Source: Clostridiales bacterium
Lineage (GTDB): Bacteria > Bacillota > Clostridia > Lachnospirales > JAQSXR01
NCBI GenBank assembly: GCA_029256575.1
Contig: JAQSXR010000021.1
Coordinates: 17,125-81,124, forward strand
DNA length: 64,000 nt
Direction of reading: 5' to 3'
The notes below the pieces were generated by a model. It ran no database searches. It was given only the letters and a program-made list of their open reading frames with translations, and was not told the DNA's origin. This document shows, in pieces, positions 1-10,495 of this stretch. The translations under genes and the position numbers were made by a program. How positions within the stretch are numbered: the first letter of the stretch is position 1; the number at the start of each line of letters is the position of its first letter.

Positions 1-85
1 TCAGAAATAAAATTTGATGAATTTACTGAAAAATATGATTAAATCTTCAATTTATAGGCAATCATTTATATTAGGATTAATGTTG

Positions 86-114
86 TTGACCAAAAATAAT
101 AAATGTGGTATAAT
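86..114 (+). promoter_or_regulatory. Sigma-A type promoter for veg
   Basis: TTGACC, 17-nt spacer, TATAAT, upstream of the ORF at 146. Confidence 0.8.
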
Positions 115-145
115 AGAATTACTAATATGGAAATGAGGGTTAATT

Positions 146-391
146 ATGATTGAAAAAAAAGATATAGATCATGTTAAAGTTACCATGGACAGGCATATTG
201 GGCATCGTGTGAAGATCAGAGCAAACAAAGGTAGAAAAAAAGTCGTTATTCGAGAAGGAATTATATTCCAAACGTATCCAAGTATTTTTATTGTAAAAGT
301 AAATAGCAAACAATCCGATGTTGAAAGATGCATATCTTTTAGTTATACAGATATTTTAACAAAGAATATTCAACTTTCATTGTGTCAATAG
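146..391 (+). CDS. veg: Veg family protein
   Basis: 81 aa; Veg-like KVTMDRHIGHRVKIRANKGRKK...REGIIFQTYPSIFIV. Confidence 0.9.
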   Translation: MIEKKDIDHVKVTMDRHIGHRVKIRANKGRKKVVIREGIIFQTYPSIFIVKVNSKQSDVERCISFSYTDILTKNIQLSLCQ

Positions 392-447
392 GAATAATTA
401 GCCTCCGAACCTTAATATAATTAATAGAAAGGTTAGGAGGTATTATT

Positions 448-2016
448 ATGGAATTAATTAAACGTGATATTACTATGATAAAAACTAAGGCAAAGGCAAA
501 TATACAATTAACGCTAGATGACGATTTTAATGTACCAGATGTGAAACCAGATATTGATAAACTAATTGCAGAGCGTGCAGACATTAGAATTTCTAATAGT
601 GAGGCGTTTCAGGATAAGGTTCGCGTTCAAGGAGAATTAAGATTTACTGTTTTATATCTTGCAAGTGGAGACTCAAAACCAGTACATAGTATGTCAGGAA
701 CGATTCCTTTTGATGAACTAATTAACTTGGATGGGGTTAAAGGCGAGGACATTATTAGAGTAAGTAGTGAGGTAGAGGATTTAAATATTAATATTATTAA
801 TTCAAGAAAATTAAGTGTAAGGTCTGTTATTGGATTTAATTTCGTTGCAGAAGAAGAAAGTGTGAGTAATGTACTTACAGAGGTTGCTGGAGAAGAAGAT
901 GTTATGTCTATTTTTGAAAATGTACTTATTTCTCAAATGCAAGTTAATAAAAAAGACATACATAGAATTAAAACAGAAATTGCATTACCAAATAACAAAC
1001 CAAATATTATTCAAATATTATGGGATACTGTTGATTTGCGTAATATGGAAGCAAGAATTGTAGACGAAAGGGTCCAAATTAGGGGAGAACTTGCTTTATT
1101 TATCCTATATTTGGGAGACATCGAAGACAATGCAGTAGAAGCGGTTGAGTTTGAGGTTCCTATCAATGCAATGATAGATTGTGTTGGATGCAGAGAAGAA
1201 ATGATACCGAAAGTAAATGTTACCGTTCAAGAAAAGAGTATTGAAGTTATACCAGATAGTGATGGAGAAGATAGACTTTTAGATGTTGAAGTAGTGTTAG
1301 AACTTGATATGAAAGCCTATGACCAAGAAGAGGTTGAAATAGTTAAAGATGTATATAGTCCTTCTATGGATCTTCAATTAGCCAAAAAAGATGTAGTTTT
1401 TGAAAACATATTAATAAAAAATAATACACAGACAAAAATAAATTCAAAAGTAAATATTCGAAAAGGGGAACCGTTGATATTGCAAATTTGTAATTCTACA
1501 GCTACACCTCTTATTGATAATATAGAAATTGTAGAAAATGGACTAAATGTTGAAGGTGTCATGATGCTTCAGATTATGTATGTTGCTGAAGATGACAAGA
1601 AACCATTTGGTGTGATTAAAGAAAGCCTACCATTCAAGCAATTCGTTGAAGCCCGCGGAATGAATGAAGACATTATTTATGATATCATTCCAACTATTGC
1701 ATATATCAGTACAAATTTACTTGATAACTCAGAGGTTGAAGTAAAAGCAGGTATTGAATTAAGTTCATTGGTAATTAATAAAAATACAGTTAGTGTAATT
1801 TCCGACATTGATCAAAGACCATTAGACTTATCTTTACTACAAGAGTTCCCAAGTGTAGTAGCTTATGTTGTTAAAAAAGGTGATACATTATGGAATATAG
1901 CAAAGAGATATTACACAACAGTTGATGCAATAAAGAGATTAAATAACTTAGATAGTGACCTTATAAGACCTGGAGATAAATTAATAATTGTAAAAAATGT
2001 TGCAGGAGCTATGTAA
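448..2016 (+). CDS. DUF3794/SPOCS domain protein with C-terminal LysM
   Basis: Repeated SPOCS-like modules; C-terminal LysM YVVKKGDTLWNIAKRYYTTVDAIKRLNNL. Confidence 0.9.
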   Translation: MELIKRDITMIKTKAKANIQLTLDDDFNVPDVKPDIDKLIAERADIRISNSEAFQDKVRVQGELRFTVLYLASGDSKPVHSMSGTIPFDELINLDGVKGEDIIRVSSEVEDLNINIINSRKLSVRSVIGFNFVAEEESVSNVLTEVAGEEDVMSIFENVLISQMQVNKKDIHRIKTEIALPNNKPNIIQILWDTVDLRNMEARIVDERVQIRGELALFILYLGDIEDNAVEAVEFEVPINAMIDCVGCREEMIPKVNVTVQEKSIEVIPDSDGEDRLLDVEVVLELDMKAYDQEEVEIVKDVYSPSMDLQLAKKDVVFENILIKNNTQTKINSKVNIRKGEPLILQICNSTATPLIDNIEIVENGLNVEGVMMLQIMYVAEDDKKPFGVIKESLPFKQFVEARGMNEDIIYDIIPTIAYISTNLLDNSEVEVKAGIELSSLVINKNTVSVISDIDQRPLDLSLLQEFPSVVAYVVKKGDTLWNIAKRYYTTVDAIKRLNNLDSDLIRPGDKLIIVKNVAGAM

Positions 2017-2051
2017 GTATAAATTAAGATCAAGAAATAGCACTAATATAA

Positions 2052-2093
2052 TAGGAGGCGACTGAAAACCTAACGATTTTCAGTCGCCTCCTA
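2052..2093. terminator. 17-bp perfect-stem hairpin
   Basis: taggaggcgactgaaaa / ttttcagtcgcctccta, 8-nt loop; no strong U-tract. Confidence 0.6.
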
Positions 2094-2214
2094 CAAGTTT
2101 GGGTATATGTATATATAGGAACATAGATTAGTATCAATATAATAATGAAATGTTTCTTGAATTATATATGTGTATACAGTATAATATAAACATACAAAAT
2201 ACAAGGGTGAAGAT

Positions 2215-3081
2215 ATGAAACAAATACAATTGAGAGCACGTGCTAAGATTAATCTTGCATTAGATGTAGTCAGAAAAAGAGAAGATGGTTATCATGACTT
2301 AGAAATGATAATGCAGACAATTGATTTATATGACAAAATTTCTATTAAAAAAATTGTGTCTAATAAAATAATTATCAGGACTAATGTCAAAGGTTTGCCT
2401 GTTAATGAGAGTAATATTGTGTATAAAGCGGCAAAGTTACTTATTGATAAATTTTCAATTTCAAATGGTGTTTATATTTATATTGAGAAACATATACCGA
2501 TTGGATCAGGGATGGCTGGTGGAAGTACAGATGCAGCAGCAACCTTAAAAGGCATGAATACTCTTTTTGATTTAAATTTATCAGTAGAAGAATTAATGAA
2601 TTTAGGACTTGCATTGGGTGCGGATGTTCCATATTGTATACTTGGAGGGACAGCTTTAGCCAAAGGTATTGGCGAGCAATTAACTCAATTAGAAGATATG
2701 AAAAATTGCTTTGTCTTGATTGCAAAACCTTGGATAAGTGTATCGACTAAATTAGTATTTACAAATTTAAATATAAATGATATAAAAGTACACCCAGATG
2801 TTGAGGGGATGGTTGAAGCAATTAGTCAAAAAGACTATCCTGGTGTAATTAGTCGACTTGGAAATGTACTTGAACTTGTTACGATTGCGAAATATCCGAT
2901 AATTGGAGATATAAAGCACAAGCTTAATTGTTTGGGTGCGGATGGAGTATTAATGAGTGGAAGTGGGTCCACAGTGTTTGGCTTGTTTACAGATAAAGCA
3001 GTAGCGCATAAGGCTTATACTGCAATGAGAAATGATAACAAGGCAAAGACAGTATATCTAACCAAGCTATATAATAATTAA
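2215..3081 (+). CDS. ispE: 4-(cytidine 5'-diphospho)-2-C-methyl-D-erythritol kinase
   Basis: GHMP kinase motifs IPIGSGMAGGSTDAAATL, LMSGSGSTVFG. Confidence 0.93.
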   Translation: MKQIQLRARAKINLALDVVRKREDGYHDLEMIMQTIDLYDKISIKKIVSNKIIIRTNVKGLPVNESNIVYKAAKLLIDKFSISNGVYIYIEKHIPIGSGMAGGSTDAAATLKGMNTLFDLNLSVEELMNLGLALGADVPYCILGGTALAKGIGEQLTQLEDMKNCFVLIAKPWISVSTKLVFTNLNINDIKVHPDVEGMVEAISQKDYPGVISRLGNVLELVTIAKYPIIGDIKHKLNCLGADGVLMSGSGSTVFGLFTDKAVAHKAYTAMRNDNKAKTVYLTKLYNN

Positions 3082-3133
3082 GAAAGTAATTAGTGAAAAG
3101 ATAATAATAAGAGGGATAAAGGGAGGGCTTACT

Positions 3134-3814
3134 ATGCAAGATAACTTGAAAGTAAATTTAAATGATTACTTACCACTACGGGACGTGGTGTTTAACACTT
3201 TAAGGCAGGCAATTCTAAAAGGTGAATTAGCACCTGGCGAGAGATTGATGGAAAAGCAACTTGCTGATAGAATGGGTGTAAGTAGAACCCCAATAAGAGA
3301 AGCGATTCGTAAACTGGAGCTAGAAGGGTTAGTTGTTATGATTGCCAGAAAAGGCGCAGAAGTAGCTCGTATTACGGAAAAGGATTTAAAGGATGTATTA
3401 GAAGTTAGATGTGCATTAGAAGAGCTAGCTGTTAAAATAGCATGCGATAAGATGTCTGATAAAAACGTTGCTAGACTTCGTAAAACGATAGAAGATTTTA
3501 AAGAAGCAGTGATTAAGAAAAATGTTGGTAAGATTATTGATAAAGATGTTGAATTTCATGACATAATCTTTGAATCAACTGAGAATGATAAATTAATACA
3601 GATAGTAAATAATTTAAGGGAGCAATTTTATCGATATAGAGTGGAACATATAAGAAAGTCAACGGATCATTCAGAGTTATTGGCGGAGCATTTAGAAATT
3701 GTAAAGGCGATATCTGAAAAGAATGTTAAAGTTGCCATGGAGGCTGCAAGAGCACACATAATTAACCAAGAAACTACAGTGATTGGTTTTATTAATAAAA
3801 ATAAAATTGAATAA
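3134..3814 (+). CDS. GntR family regulator (FCD domain)
   Basis: wHTH GERLMEKQLADRMGVSRTPIREAIRKLELEGLV and FCD-type C-terminus. Confidence 0.9.
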   Translation: MQDNLKVNLNDYLPLRDVVFNTLRQAILKGELAPGERLMEKQLADRMGVSRTPIREAIRKLELEGLVVMIARKGAEVARITEKDLKDVLEVRCALEELAVKIACDKMSDKNVARLRKTIEDFKEAVIKKNVGKIIDKDVEFHDIIFESTENDKLIQIVNNLREQFYRYRVEHIRKSTDHSELLAEHLEIVKAISEKNVKVAMEAARAHIINQETTVIGFINKNKIE

Positions 3815-3849
3815 TTATGTAATTTTTTAACCATACTAATTGCAGAATA

Positions 3850-3881
3850 TAAGAATAGGCTTAGGCTTATTCTTTTTTTAT
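3850..3881 (+). terminator. Rho-independent terminator
   Basis: aagaataggcttaggcttattcttttttt. Confidence 0.7.
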
Positions 3882-3894
3882 TGAGGTGACTTGA

Positions 3895-5412
3895 ATGGTT
3901 GAAAAACGTATGTTGTCAAAGGACTTAGATACTAATATTGCGATAATACAAGAAATATTTGTTGACTGTCAAGATTTAGTATGCAAAAAATTCCCAATTG
4001 GAAAAGATTTGTCAATACAAGTATATGCTCTATATTTTGATGTAATGGTAGATAGAGATGCAATAGAGAATACGATAATTAAGAATTTTATATCGGAAGG
4101 TAGAATTATCTATGAAGGAGTAGATGCAAAATCAGATTCTGAGAAATATAATTATGTTAATAGTGGAGCAATTGCAACGATTGATAAAAAGGAAGTAGAA
4201 AGTATTGATGAAATAATTTCCGCAGTAACATCTGGGGATACCGCGATACTAGTAGAAGGGGAAGCAAAATGCATTATTGTTGCAACTAAGAAATTCCCTA
4301 CTAGGGGTATTAGTGAACCAGACAATGAAGTTGTTGTTCGTGGATCAAAAGATGGGTTTACCGAAATTTATAGAATGAACACAGTACTTATCAGAAGGAG
4401 GATAAGAGATCCAAGGCTAAAATTGAAGCAATTTGAAGTTGGGGTACGTTCAAAAACGACAGTTGGAATTATGTATATGAAAGATTTAGCGAGAGATAGT
4501 GTGGTCAGTGAAGTTGAGAAAAACATTAAATCATTTGAGATAGACGCCATCTTAGATAGCGGAATGCTTGAACAATTAATAGAAGATAAAGGATATTCTC
4601 CATTTCCTCAAGTGCAAGCTACACAACGGCCAGATAAAACCGCTAGTGCATTGTTAGAAGGAAGGGTAGCACTTATCGTAGATAACTCTCCATTTGCATT
4701 AATCGTACCTGCCACTCTAAATTGTTTTTTACAAGCTTCGGATGATTATTACTCTCGATGGGGAATAATGGCACTAACAAGAATAATTCGATATATAGCA
4801 GCAGTAATTGCTGTATTACTTCCGGGCATATATGTTGCAGTTACGACATTTCATACAGCAATACTTCCAACTACATTAGCACTATCATTTGCAACGGCGA
4901 GGGAAGGTGTACCATTCCCAGCAGCGTTAGAAGTCTTAATTATGGAAGTTGCATTTGAGCTATTAAGAGAAGCTGGAATAAGGCTCCCAGGGTCAATTGG
5001 AAGCACAATTGGTATCGTTGGTGGGCTTATCGTCGGTCAGGCTGCAGTAACAGCAAATTTAGTCAGCCCAATTATAGTTATTATAGTTGCATTAACCGCA
5101 ATCTGCAGTTTTGCTATTCCAAATGAAGAATTAACAGCAGCAATAAGAATTACGAAATTTTTCATTTTAATTTTATCAGCCTTCTTAGGGTTCTACGGAT
5201 TCTGGTTAGGAGTTATAGCAGTACTAATTCATTTGTCTACATTAACAAGTTACGGTTTCCCATACCTTATGCCTTTTATAGCAGGCAGTATTGATAATTA
5301 TAATGATTTAGAAGATAGTTTATTTAGGATGCCATTTCGTAAGATGAAAAAAAGACCAATATTTACAAAAGAAAATGCTAGAGTAAGATTTAGAGATAAG
5401 AAAAAAGGGTGA
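3895..5412 (+). CDS. gerKA: Spore germination protein, GerA/GerKA family
   Basis: GerA family membrane protein; LIVDNSPFALIVPATL, EVLIMEVAFELLREAGIRLPGSIG. Confidence 0.92.
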   Translation: MVEKRMLSKDLDTNIAIIQEIFVDCQDLVCKKFPIGKDLSIQVYALYFDVMVDRDAIENTIIKNFISEGRIIYEGVDAKSDSEKYNYVNSGAIATIDKKEVESIDEIISAVTSGDTAILVEGEAKCIIVATKKFPTRGISEPDNEVVVRGSKDGFTEIYRMNTVLIRRRIRDPRLKLKQFEVGVRSKTTVGIMYMKDLARDSVVSEVEKNIKSFEIDAILDSGMLEQLIEDKGYSPFPQVQATQRPDKTASALLEGRVALIVDNSPFALIVPATLNCFLQASDDYYSRWGIMALTRIIRYIAAVIAVLLPGIYVAVTTFHTAILPTTLALSFATAREGVPFPAALEVLIMEVAFELLREAGIRLPGSIGSTIGIVGGLIVGQAAVTANLVSPIIVIIVALTAICSFAIPNEELTAAIRITKFFILILSAFLGFYGFWLGVIAVLIHLSTLTSYGFPYLMPFIAGSIDNYNDLEDSLFRMPFRKMKKRPIFTKENARVRFRDKKKG

Positions 5413-5416
5413 TAAA

Positions 5417-6514
5417 TTGTTCTCGATAAATAATAAAATATCCAGTAGACAAATTAAAATGATATCAATTATAGAAGTATTTAGTACAGCTAGCTTACTA
5501 TTACCCAAATTGGTTATAGAGACAACCGGTACATTAGGTTGGGCGCCTATCGTAATAGGTAGTATAGGAATACTATTATATGGCTTACTAATACAAAAAG
5601 TAACATCGAAAATTGAAAGTGGGTTTGTTGCTTTTGCGAGATCTCTACTCGGAAAATTTTTAGGTACGATTGTTGCCTTGGTTTTTATAATAAAATTAAT
5701 ATTTGCAGTTGTTTTTGTACTTTCGCTATTTACAAAAATCATTAATATTTCTTTGCTACCATTAACTCCTTCATGGGTTATCATTTTTTGCATGTTAGTC
5801 GTTAGTTCTTGGTGTGCATGCAAAGGGCTTGAAGTCAGAGCTAGAATAACAGAAATATTATTTTGGATTATTATCATTCCAATTGTTTTAATTTTATTAC
5901 TCGCAATACCAGAATTAAAACTAGATGAGATAGTAGGAAAATCAGATGCAGGGGTAATCGATGTTATAAAAGGAAGTTATTTTACTTTTATGATTTGTTC
6001 AGCAATCGAATTGTTTTTATTTACTGCGCCATACGCAGAGAAAAAAAAGGACAATCGAAAATCAATTGTACGTATCGTTATAACAATCGCAGTACTAAAC
6101 ATTGCGCTATATCTAACAACGGTTGGATTATTTGGAGTTAACGGAACCCTAAGACTTGAAATCCCAACATTAAATATAATGCAGAATGTTAAGCTGCCAG
6201 GATCATTAATAGAAAGAATGGATGCGCTAATGATTTCATTTTGGATATTAAGTATATTTTCTGTCACGAATGCGTATATATTCCACTTAGCGACTATAAC
6301 AAAGGAAATGTTCAAGAATGGGAAACAAGAACTAATTTGCGGTTTATATGGAATTATTATTTTTGGAATTACGTTCTTTATAAAGGATTATGAAAGTATG
6401 AATAAATTATTTCCTCTATATATGAGTTACTTTGGAATGCCAATAACAGTGGTAATTATGATTATTATTGGTATTACGTTACTAATAAAGGGGGATAAAG
6501 TATGCGACAAATAA
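5417..6514 (+). CDS. gerKB: Spore germination permease, GerB/GerKB family
   Basis: APC-type multi-TM protein directly downstream of gerKA. Confidence 0.9.
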   Translation: MFSINNKISSRQIKMISIIEVFSTASLLLPKLVIETTGTLGWAPIVIGSIGILLYGLLIQKVTSKIESGFVAFARSLLGKFLGTIVALVFIIKLIFAVVFVLSLFTKIINISLLPLTPSWVIIFCMLVVSSWCACKGLEVRARITEILFWIIIIPIVLILLLAIPELKLDEIVGKSDAGVIDVIKGSYFTFMICSAIELFLFTAPYAEKKKDNRKSIVRIVITIAVLNIALYLTTVGLFGVNGTLRLEIPTLNIMQNVKLPGSLIERMDALMISFWILSIFSVTNAYIFHLATITKEMFKNGKQELICGLYGIIIFGITFFIKDYESMNKLFPLYMSYFGMPITVVIMIIIGITLLIKGDKVCDK

Positions 6515-7122
6515 AATTATTCATTGTAATTGTAATCGCATTATTGCTATCGGGGTGTTGGGACAAAATTGAAATGGAAAACAAAGCTCTTGTTCTAGCA
6601 TTGGGGATTGATTTTGACGGAGATTATTATAATTTTACGTATGCAGTTGGAAATAATTCTAAACCAGAAGAATCCGAAGATACACCAACCCCTTCTGAGG
6701 GTAGTGATTTAATTAAAATAAAAGCAATGGCATTGGAAAATGCAAATGCAAGGTATATGAAAGAAACACCGAGACAACCCAATTTTGAACATTTAAAAAT
6801 TATAGTAATTGGAGAGGCATTATATAATAATCAGGAAAAATTAGAGGAAATACTATTAGAAATCGAACAAAATTACGAAATTGCACGAACTGTCTTTGTC
6901 TTTACAACGGATGGAGACGCCAATCCAATTATGGGTTTAGAAAAGAACATTGACGGCCCAATTGGATTGTATATTAGAAAAATAATAGAGAATAATGCAA
7001 AAGTAATTAGTATTAAAACAGTAAAGTTAGATGTATTATTAAGTTCCATCGGAGAAGAAGGAACAAGTTCAGTAGAATTACCTAAGATTTTATTTGCGGA
7101 TGACAAACCAATATTGCAATAA
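6502..7122 (+). CDS. gerKC: Ger(x)C family lipoprotein, truncated (N-terminal domain only)
   Basis: Lipobox LLLSGCWDKIEMEN; only 206 aa, ends at ...PKILFADDKPILQ before the expected C-terminal domain. Confidence 0.85.
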   Translation: MRQIKLFIVIVIALLLSGCWDKIEMENKALVLALGIDFDGDYYNFTYAVGNNSKPEESEDTPTPSEGSDLIKIKAMALENANARYMKETPRQPNFEHLKIIVIGEALYNNQEKLEEILLEIEQNYEIARTVFVFTTDGDANPIMGLEKNIDGPIGLYIRKIIENNAKVISIKTVKLDVLLSSIGEEGTSSVELPKILFADDKPILQ

Positions 7123-7126
7123 ATAA

Positions 7127-7303
7127 ATAGCGATCCATATATATATTGATTTTGATGCCTTGTCTTCAAGTGTTTCATAATTACAAGTTTTAGGCTTATG
7201 AAAAAGCTGACTTTGATCACTTTTTCATAGGATCTTGTAAGAAATAAAATCACCACTTTTGATGGGCATTGCATTATCAATATATATATGGGTCGCTATT
7301 TGT
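7127..7303. repeat. Foldback (MITE-like) element
   Basis: Terminal inverted repeats aaatagcgatccatatatatattgat / atcaatatatatatgggtcgctattt (1 mismatch); interior also foldable (tatgaaaaag/ctttttcata, ttacaag/cttgtaa). Confidence 0.7.
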
Positions 7304-7322
7304 TACTCTTGAAACGTGTAAA

Positions 7323-7946
7323 TTACTTAAAAATATTAAATAGTTCGAGAAACTTAAATTTAATTTTAATTTTTGAGGTTCCGGAGAGCAATGCGTTATA
7401 TTCGTCTACAGTCAGGATCGTTTCAAGCTTTTGTTTTGATTCATCCGGTACAATATTTAAAGTCGCATCGATAAAACAAAGAGATGGAAAGAGTACACAC
7501 CACCAGTTCTTCCCCTCTGATTTGCCGATTTGAATACGAAGTGCTTCGTATTTACCAGCAGGGAAAATCATATCTCCATACATTTTTGTTGGAAAATAAG
7601 TTTCTTCAAGGGATACACTGACACTATAAGAATAACCATTTTCATTGATTACTTCTTTTGCTAGATTTTCTATGTATTGCATGTTATCAATAAGTATAAG
7701 TCTACTTTCTTCAATGTTTGAAGAATCTCTTAATAGGAATTGCATATTTTGTACTACTTTGTCTTTCACTTTTAACTTAAGTGCCTGATCAGATTCGCTA
7801 TCGCTATTTGCTAAGCAATGAAAGCGTATTATTTTTTTTGCTATACCCTCTTGAATATCATTAGCGGACACACTATTTTTATTAGCTAATATAGAAATCA
7901 AAAGAGAAACTAACACAATTATTGCGATTACTTTATTTTTTTTCAT
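7323..7946 (-). CDS. spoIIR: Stage II sporulation protein R
   Basis: SpoIIR-like AKKIIRFHCLANSDSESDQALKLKVKDKV; ...YFPTKMYGDMIFPAGKYEALRIQIGKSEGKNWWCVLFPSLCF. Confidence 0.93.
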   Translation of the reverse strand: MKKNKVIAIIVLVSLLISILANKNSVSANDIQEGIAKKIIRFHCLANSDSESDQALKLKVKDKVVQNMQFLLRDSSNIEESRLILIDNMQYIENLAKEVINENGYSYSVSVSLEETYFPTKMYGDMIFPAGKYEALRIQIGKSEGKNWWCVLFPSLCFIDATLNIVPDESKQKLETILTVDEYNALLSGTSKIKIKFKFLELFNIFK

Positions 7947-8160
7947 ATTCTCACTCCTTATAAATAATTATTAACAGAATTTTATAAGATATACATATAG
8001 TGAGAAAACTTATTCGAAATTATGTACATAAAACAATACAAGAACAATTGAAGCGTTAAAAAGCTTGAATATTTTGCATATAAATAGTAAAATGAGTAGG
8101 AATAAGCAACATGCATAAAGAATACAATAAAGTAAATGTAACGTAGGAAAGAGGACAAAT

Positions 8161-9222
8161 ATGAATAAAAAAACGATTGTAGTTTTGTTTGGCGGACAAT
8201 CATCCGAACACGATGTTTCTTGTGTGTCAGCGACAACTGTTATAAATAATATAGATATAAATAAATACAATGTTGTTAAAGTTGGAATTACCAAAGAAGG
8301 TAAATGGTTACTTCATGAGGGAACAACAGAACAAATGAAAAATGGCGAGTGGAAGAATTCTTCCATAGAAGCAATAATATCTCCAAATGCAGTAAATAAA
8401 GAAGTAATTTTGAATGAAAGTGGAATATTCACTACAATGAAGATTGATATGGTTTACCCAGTGCTTCATGGTTTGTATGGTGAAGACGGGACAGTTCAAG
8501 GGCTTCTTGAATTGGCTAAGATTCCATATGTAGGATGTGGTGTACTTTCATCAAGTGTTTCTATGGATAAACTATATACAAAAATAATCGTTGATACATT
8601 AAATATAAGACAAGCAAAATATGTTGGTGTTCGTAAGGATGAATTAGTGCATATTGAACGTGTAATCGAAGAGATTGAAGCCAAATTACAATACCCAGTA
8701 TTCGTAAAGCCGGCAAATGCAGGTTCATCTGTAGGTGTAACAAAAGCGCATAATCAAGAGGAACTAGTGAAGGGATTAAATGTAGCTGCATTGCATGACA
8801 GAAAGATATTAGTAGAAGAAACAATCGTTGGAAGAGAGATCGAGTGCGCGATATTAGGCGGATATAATCCTGAGGCTTCTGTATTGGGAGAAGTATTAGC
8901 AGCAGCAGAATTTTATGATTATGATGCGAAATATAATAATGTGGAGTCAAAGACAGTAATTAATCCAGAAATGGATAGTGATGTAATAGAAAAAGTTAGA
9001 AGTGCGGCTATTGATATATTTAGAGCAGTAGATGGTTATGGAGAATCAAGGGTAGACTTCTTTGTTGAAAAAGATACAAATGAAGTAGTGTTTAATGAAA
9101 TTAATACTTTGCCAGGTTTCACAGGTATAAGTATGTATCCTATGCTATGGAGTGCATCAGGTGTTGATATTAAAGAACTTGTTGATAGACTTATTGATTT
9201 AGCATTTGAGAGAAATGCCTAG
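8161..9222 (+). CDS. ddl: D-alanine--D-alanine ligase
   Basis: LFGGQSSEHDVSCVSA; ATP-grasp motifs; NEINTLPGFT. Confidence 0.95.
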   Translation: MNKKTIVVLFGGQSSEHDVSCVSATTVINNIDINKYNVVKVGITKEGKWLLHEGTTEQMKNGEWKNSSIEAIISPNAVNKEVILNESGIFTTMKIDMVYPVLHGLYGEDGTVQGLLELAKIPYVGCGVLSSSVSMDKLYTKIIVDTLNIRQAKYVGVRKDELVHIERVIEEIEAKLQYPVFVKPANAGSSVGVTKAHNQEELVKGLNVAALHDRKILVEETIVGREIECAILGGYNPEASVLGEVLAAAEFYDYDAKYNNVESKTVINPEMDSDVIEKVRSAAIDIFRAVDGYGESRVDFFVEKDTNEVVFNEINTLPGFTGISMYPMLWSASGVDIKELVDRLIDLAFERNA

Positions 9223-9234
9223 GGAGGAAATGCT

Positions 9235-10038
9235 ATGGATAAGCCAATTGGTGTTTTTGACTCAGGAGTAGGGGGACTTACTGTTGCTAAAGAAATAATG
9301 AAACTACTACCGAATGAAAAAGTAGTTTATTTTGGAGATACGGCTAGGGTTCCTTATGGAAGTAAATCTAAGGAAACAGTAGTAAGGTATGCAAGGCAAA
9401 TTATTCGTTTTTTGCTAACAAAGGATGTCAAAGCAATCGTAATTGCTTGTAATACAGCATGTGCATTAGCTTTAGATACCGTAAAAGATGAATTTGATAT
9501 ACCGATTATTGGAGTAGTAAAGCCGGGTGTAGAGATGGCTTTACGCGTAACGAAGAATAAAAGCATTGGTATAATAGGTACAGAAGGAACAATTAAGAGC
9601 GAAACGTATACAAAGTTAATTCATAAAGTTGATAGTGGCATTCAAGTAACAGGTAAAGCATGTCCACTTTTTGTACCACTCGTAGAAGAGGGATTATTAA
9701 AAGATAGCATAACACGAGAAGTGGCAAGTAGATATCTTAGCGTTTTAAAAGAACAGAATATAGACTCATTAGTGTTAGGTTGCACACACTATCCACTTAT
9801 TACGAATATTTTACAAGAGGTAATGGGGGACAAAGTAACCCTTGTTAATCCTGCAATCGAGACCGCAAAAGAATTATCACAGCTACTAGATGAAAAAGGA
9901 ATCAAGAGCCTCAAACTAAATGAACTTGGACATGAGTTTTTTGTTAGCGATAGGGAAGAAAAATTTGAAGAATTTGCAAAACTTATATTAAAATATAAAA
10001 TGATGCCAGTTTCTCATGTAAACATAGAAGATTATTAG
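9235..10038 (+). CDS. murI: Glutamate racemase
   Basis: IGVFDSGVGGLTVAKEI; ACNTACA; LGCTHYPLI. Confidence 0.95.
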   Translation: MDKPIGVFDSGVGGLTVAKEIMKLLPNEKVVYFGDTARVPYGSKSKETVVRYARQIIRFLLTKDVKAIVIACNTACALALDTVKDEFDIPIIGVVKPGVEMALRVTKNKSIGIIGTEGTIKSETYTKLIHKVDSGIQVTGKACPLFVPLVEEGLLKDSITREVASRYLSVLKEQNIDSLVLGCTHYPLITNILQEVMGDKVTLVNPAIETAKELSQLLDEKGIKSLKLNELGHEFFVSDREEKFEEFAKLILKYKMMPVSHVNIEDY

Positions 10039-10052
10039 GCGGTGAGTATAGA

Positions 10053-10463
10053 ATGGATGATGTTACAGTAACGGTTACTGGTAGGCAAATTGATTTGGAT
10101 CCAACCCCGGTGGTTGTAGTTGCTAGGGGTAAATATAGATTAGAAAATGATATATATTATGTTGAATATACAGAAACAGAAACTGAAAGTGGTAACATTA
10201 TTATTAACAAGATTGTTGCAAATATGAATAAAGTAATCATTAACCGCTCTGGGGCTATTAACTCTATTCTGCAATTTGAGACACAAAGGAAAAACGCGGT
10301 TGAATATGAAACGCAATATGGAGTACTTTCAATGGATATAATAACGAAGGATATCAATATATCGGTTGTTGGAAATCAAATTAATATTGTTGTGGATTAC
10401 TACTTTGAAATGAATGGAGAGCATGTATCTAGAAACTCTTTATCAATTGAGATAAATCAGTAA
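10053..10463 (+). CDS. DUF1934 family protein
   Basis: Small beta-rich protein with family-like sequence and typical position after murI. Confidence 0.7.
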   Translation: MDDVTVTVTGRQIDLDPTPVVVVARGKYRLENDIYYVEYTETETESGNIIINKIVANMNKVIINRSGAINSILQFETQRKNAVEYETQYGVLSMDIITKDINISVVGNQINIVVDYYFEMNGEHVSRNSLSIEINQ

Positions 10464-10495
10464 TTTAATCAAAGCATTAATGAGAGGAAAAGTAT

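Noticed and set aside
5320-5877. 185-aa minus-strand ORF
   Set aside because: Antisense to gerKA/gerKB; composition reflects the opposite strand, no RBS or recognisable motif.
8010-8294. 94-aa and 84-aa minus-strand ORFs upstream of ddl
   Set aside because: Low-complexity hydrophobic translations overlapping the ddl start; no RBS support.
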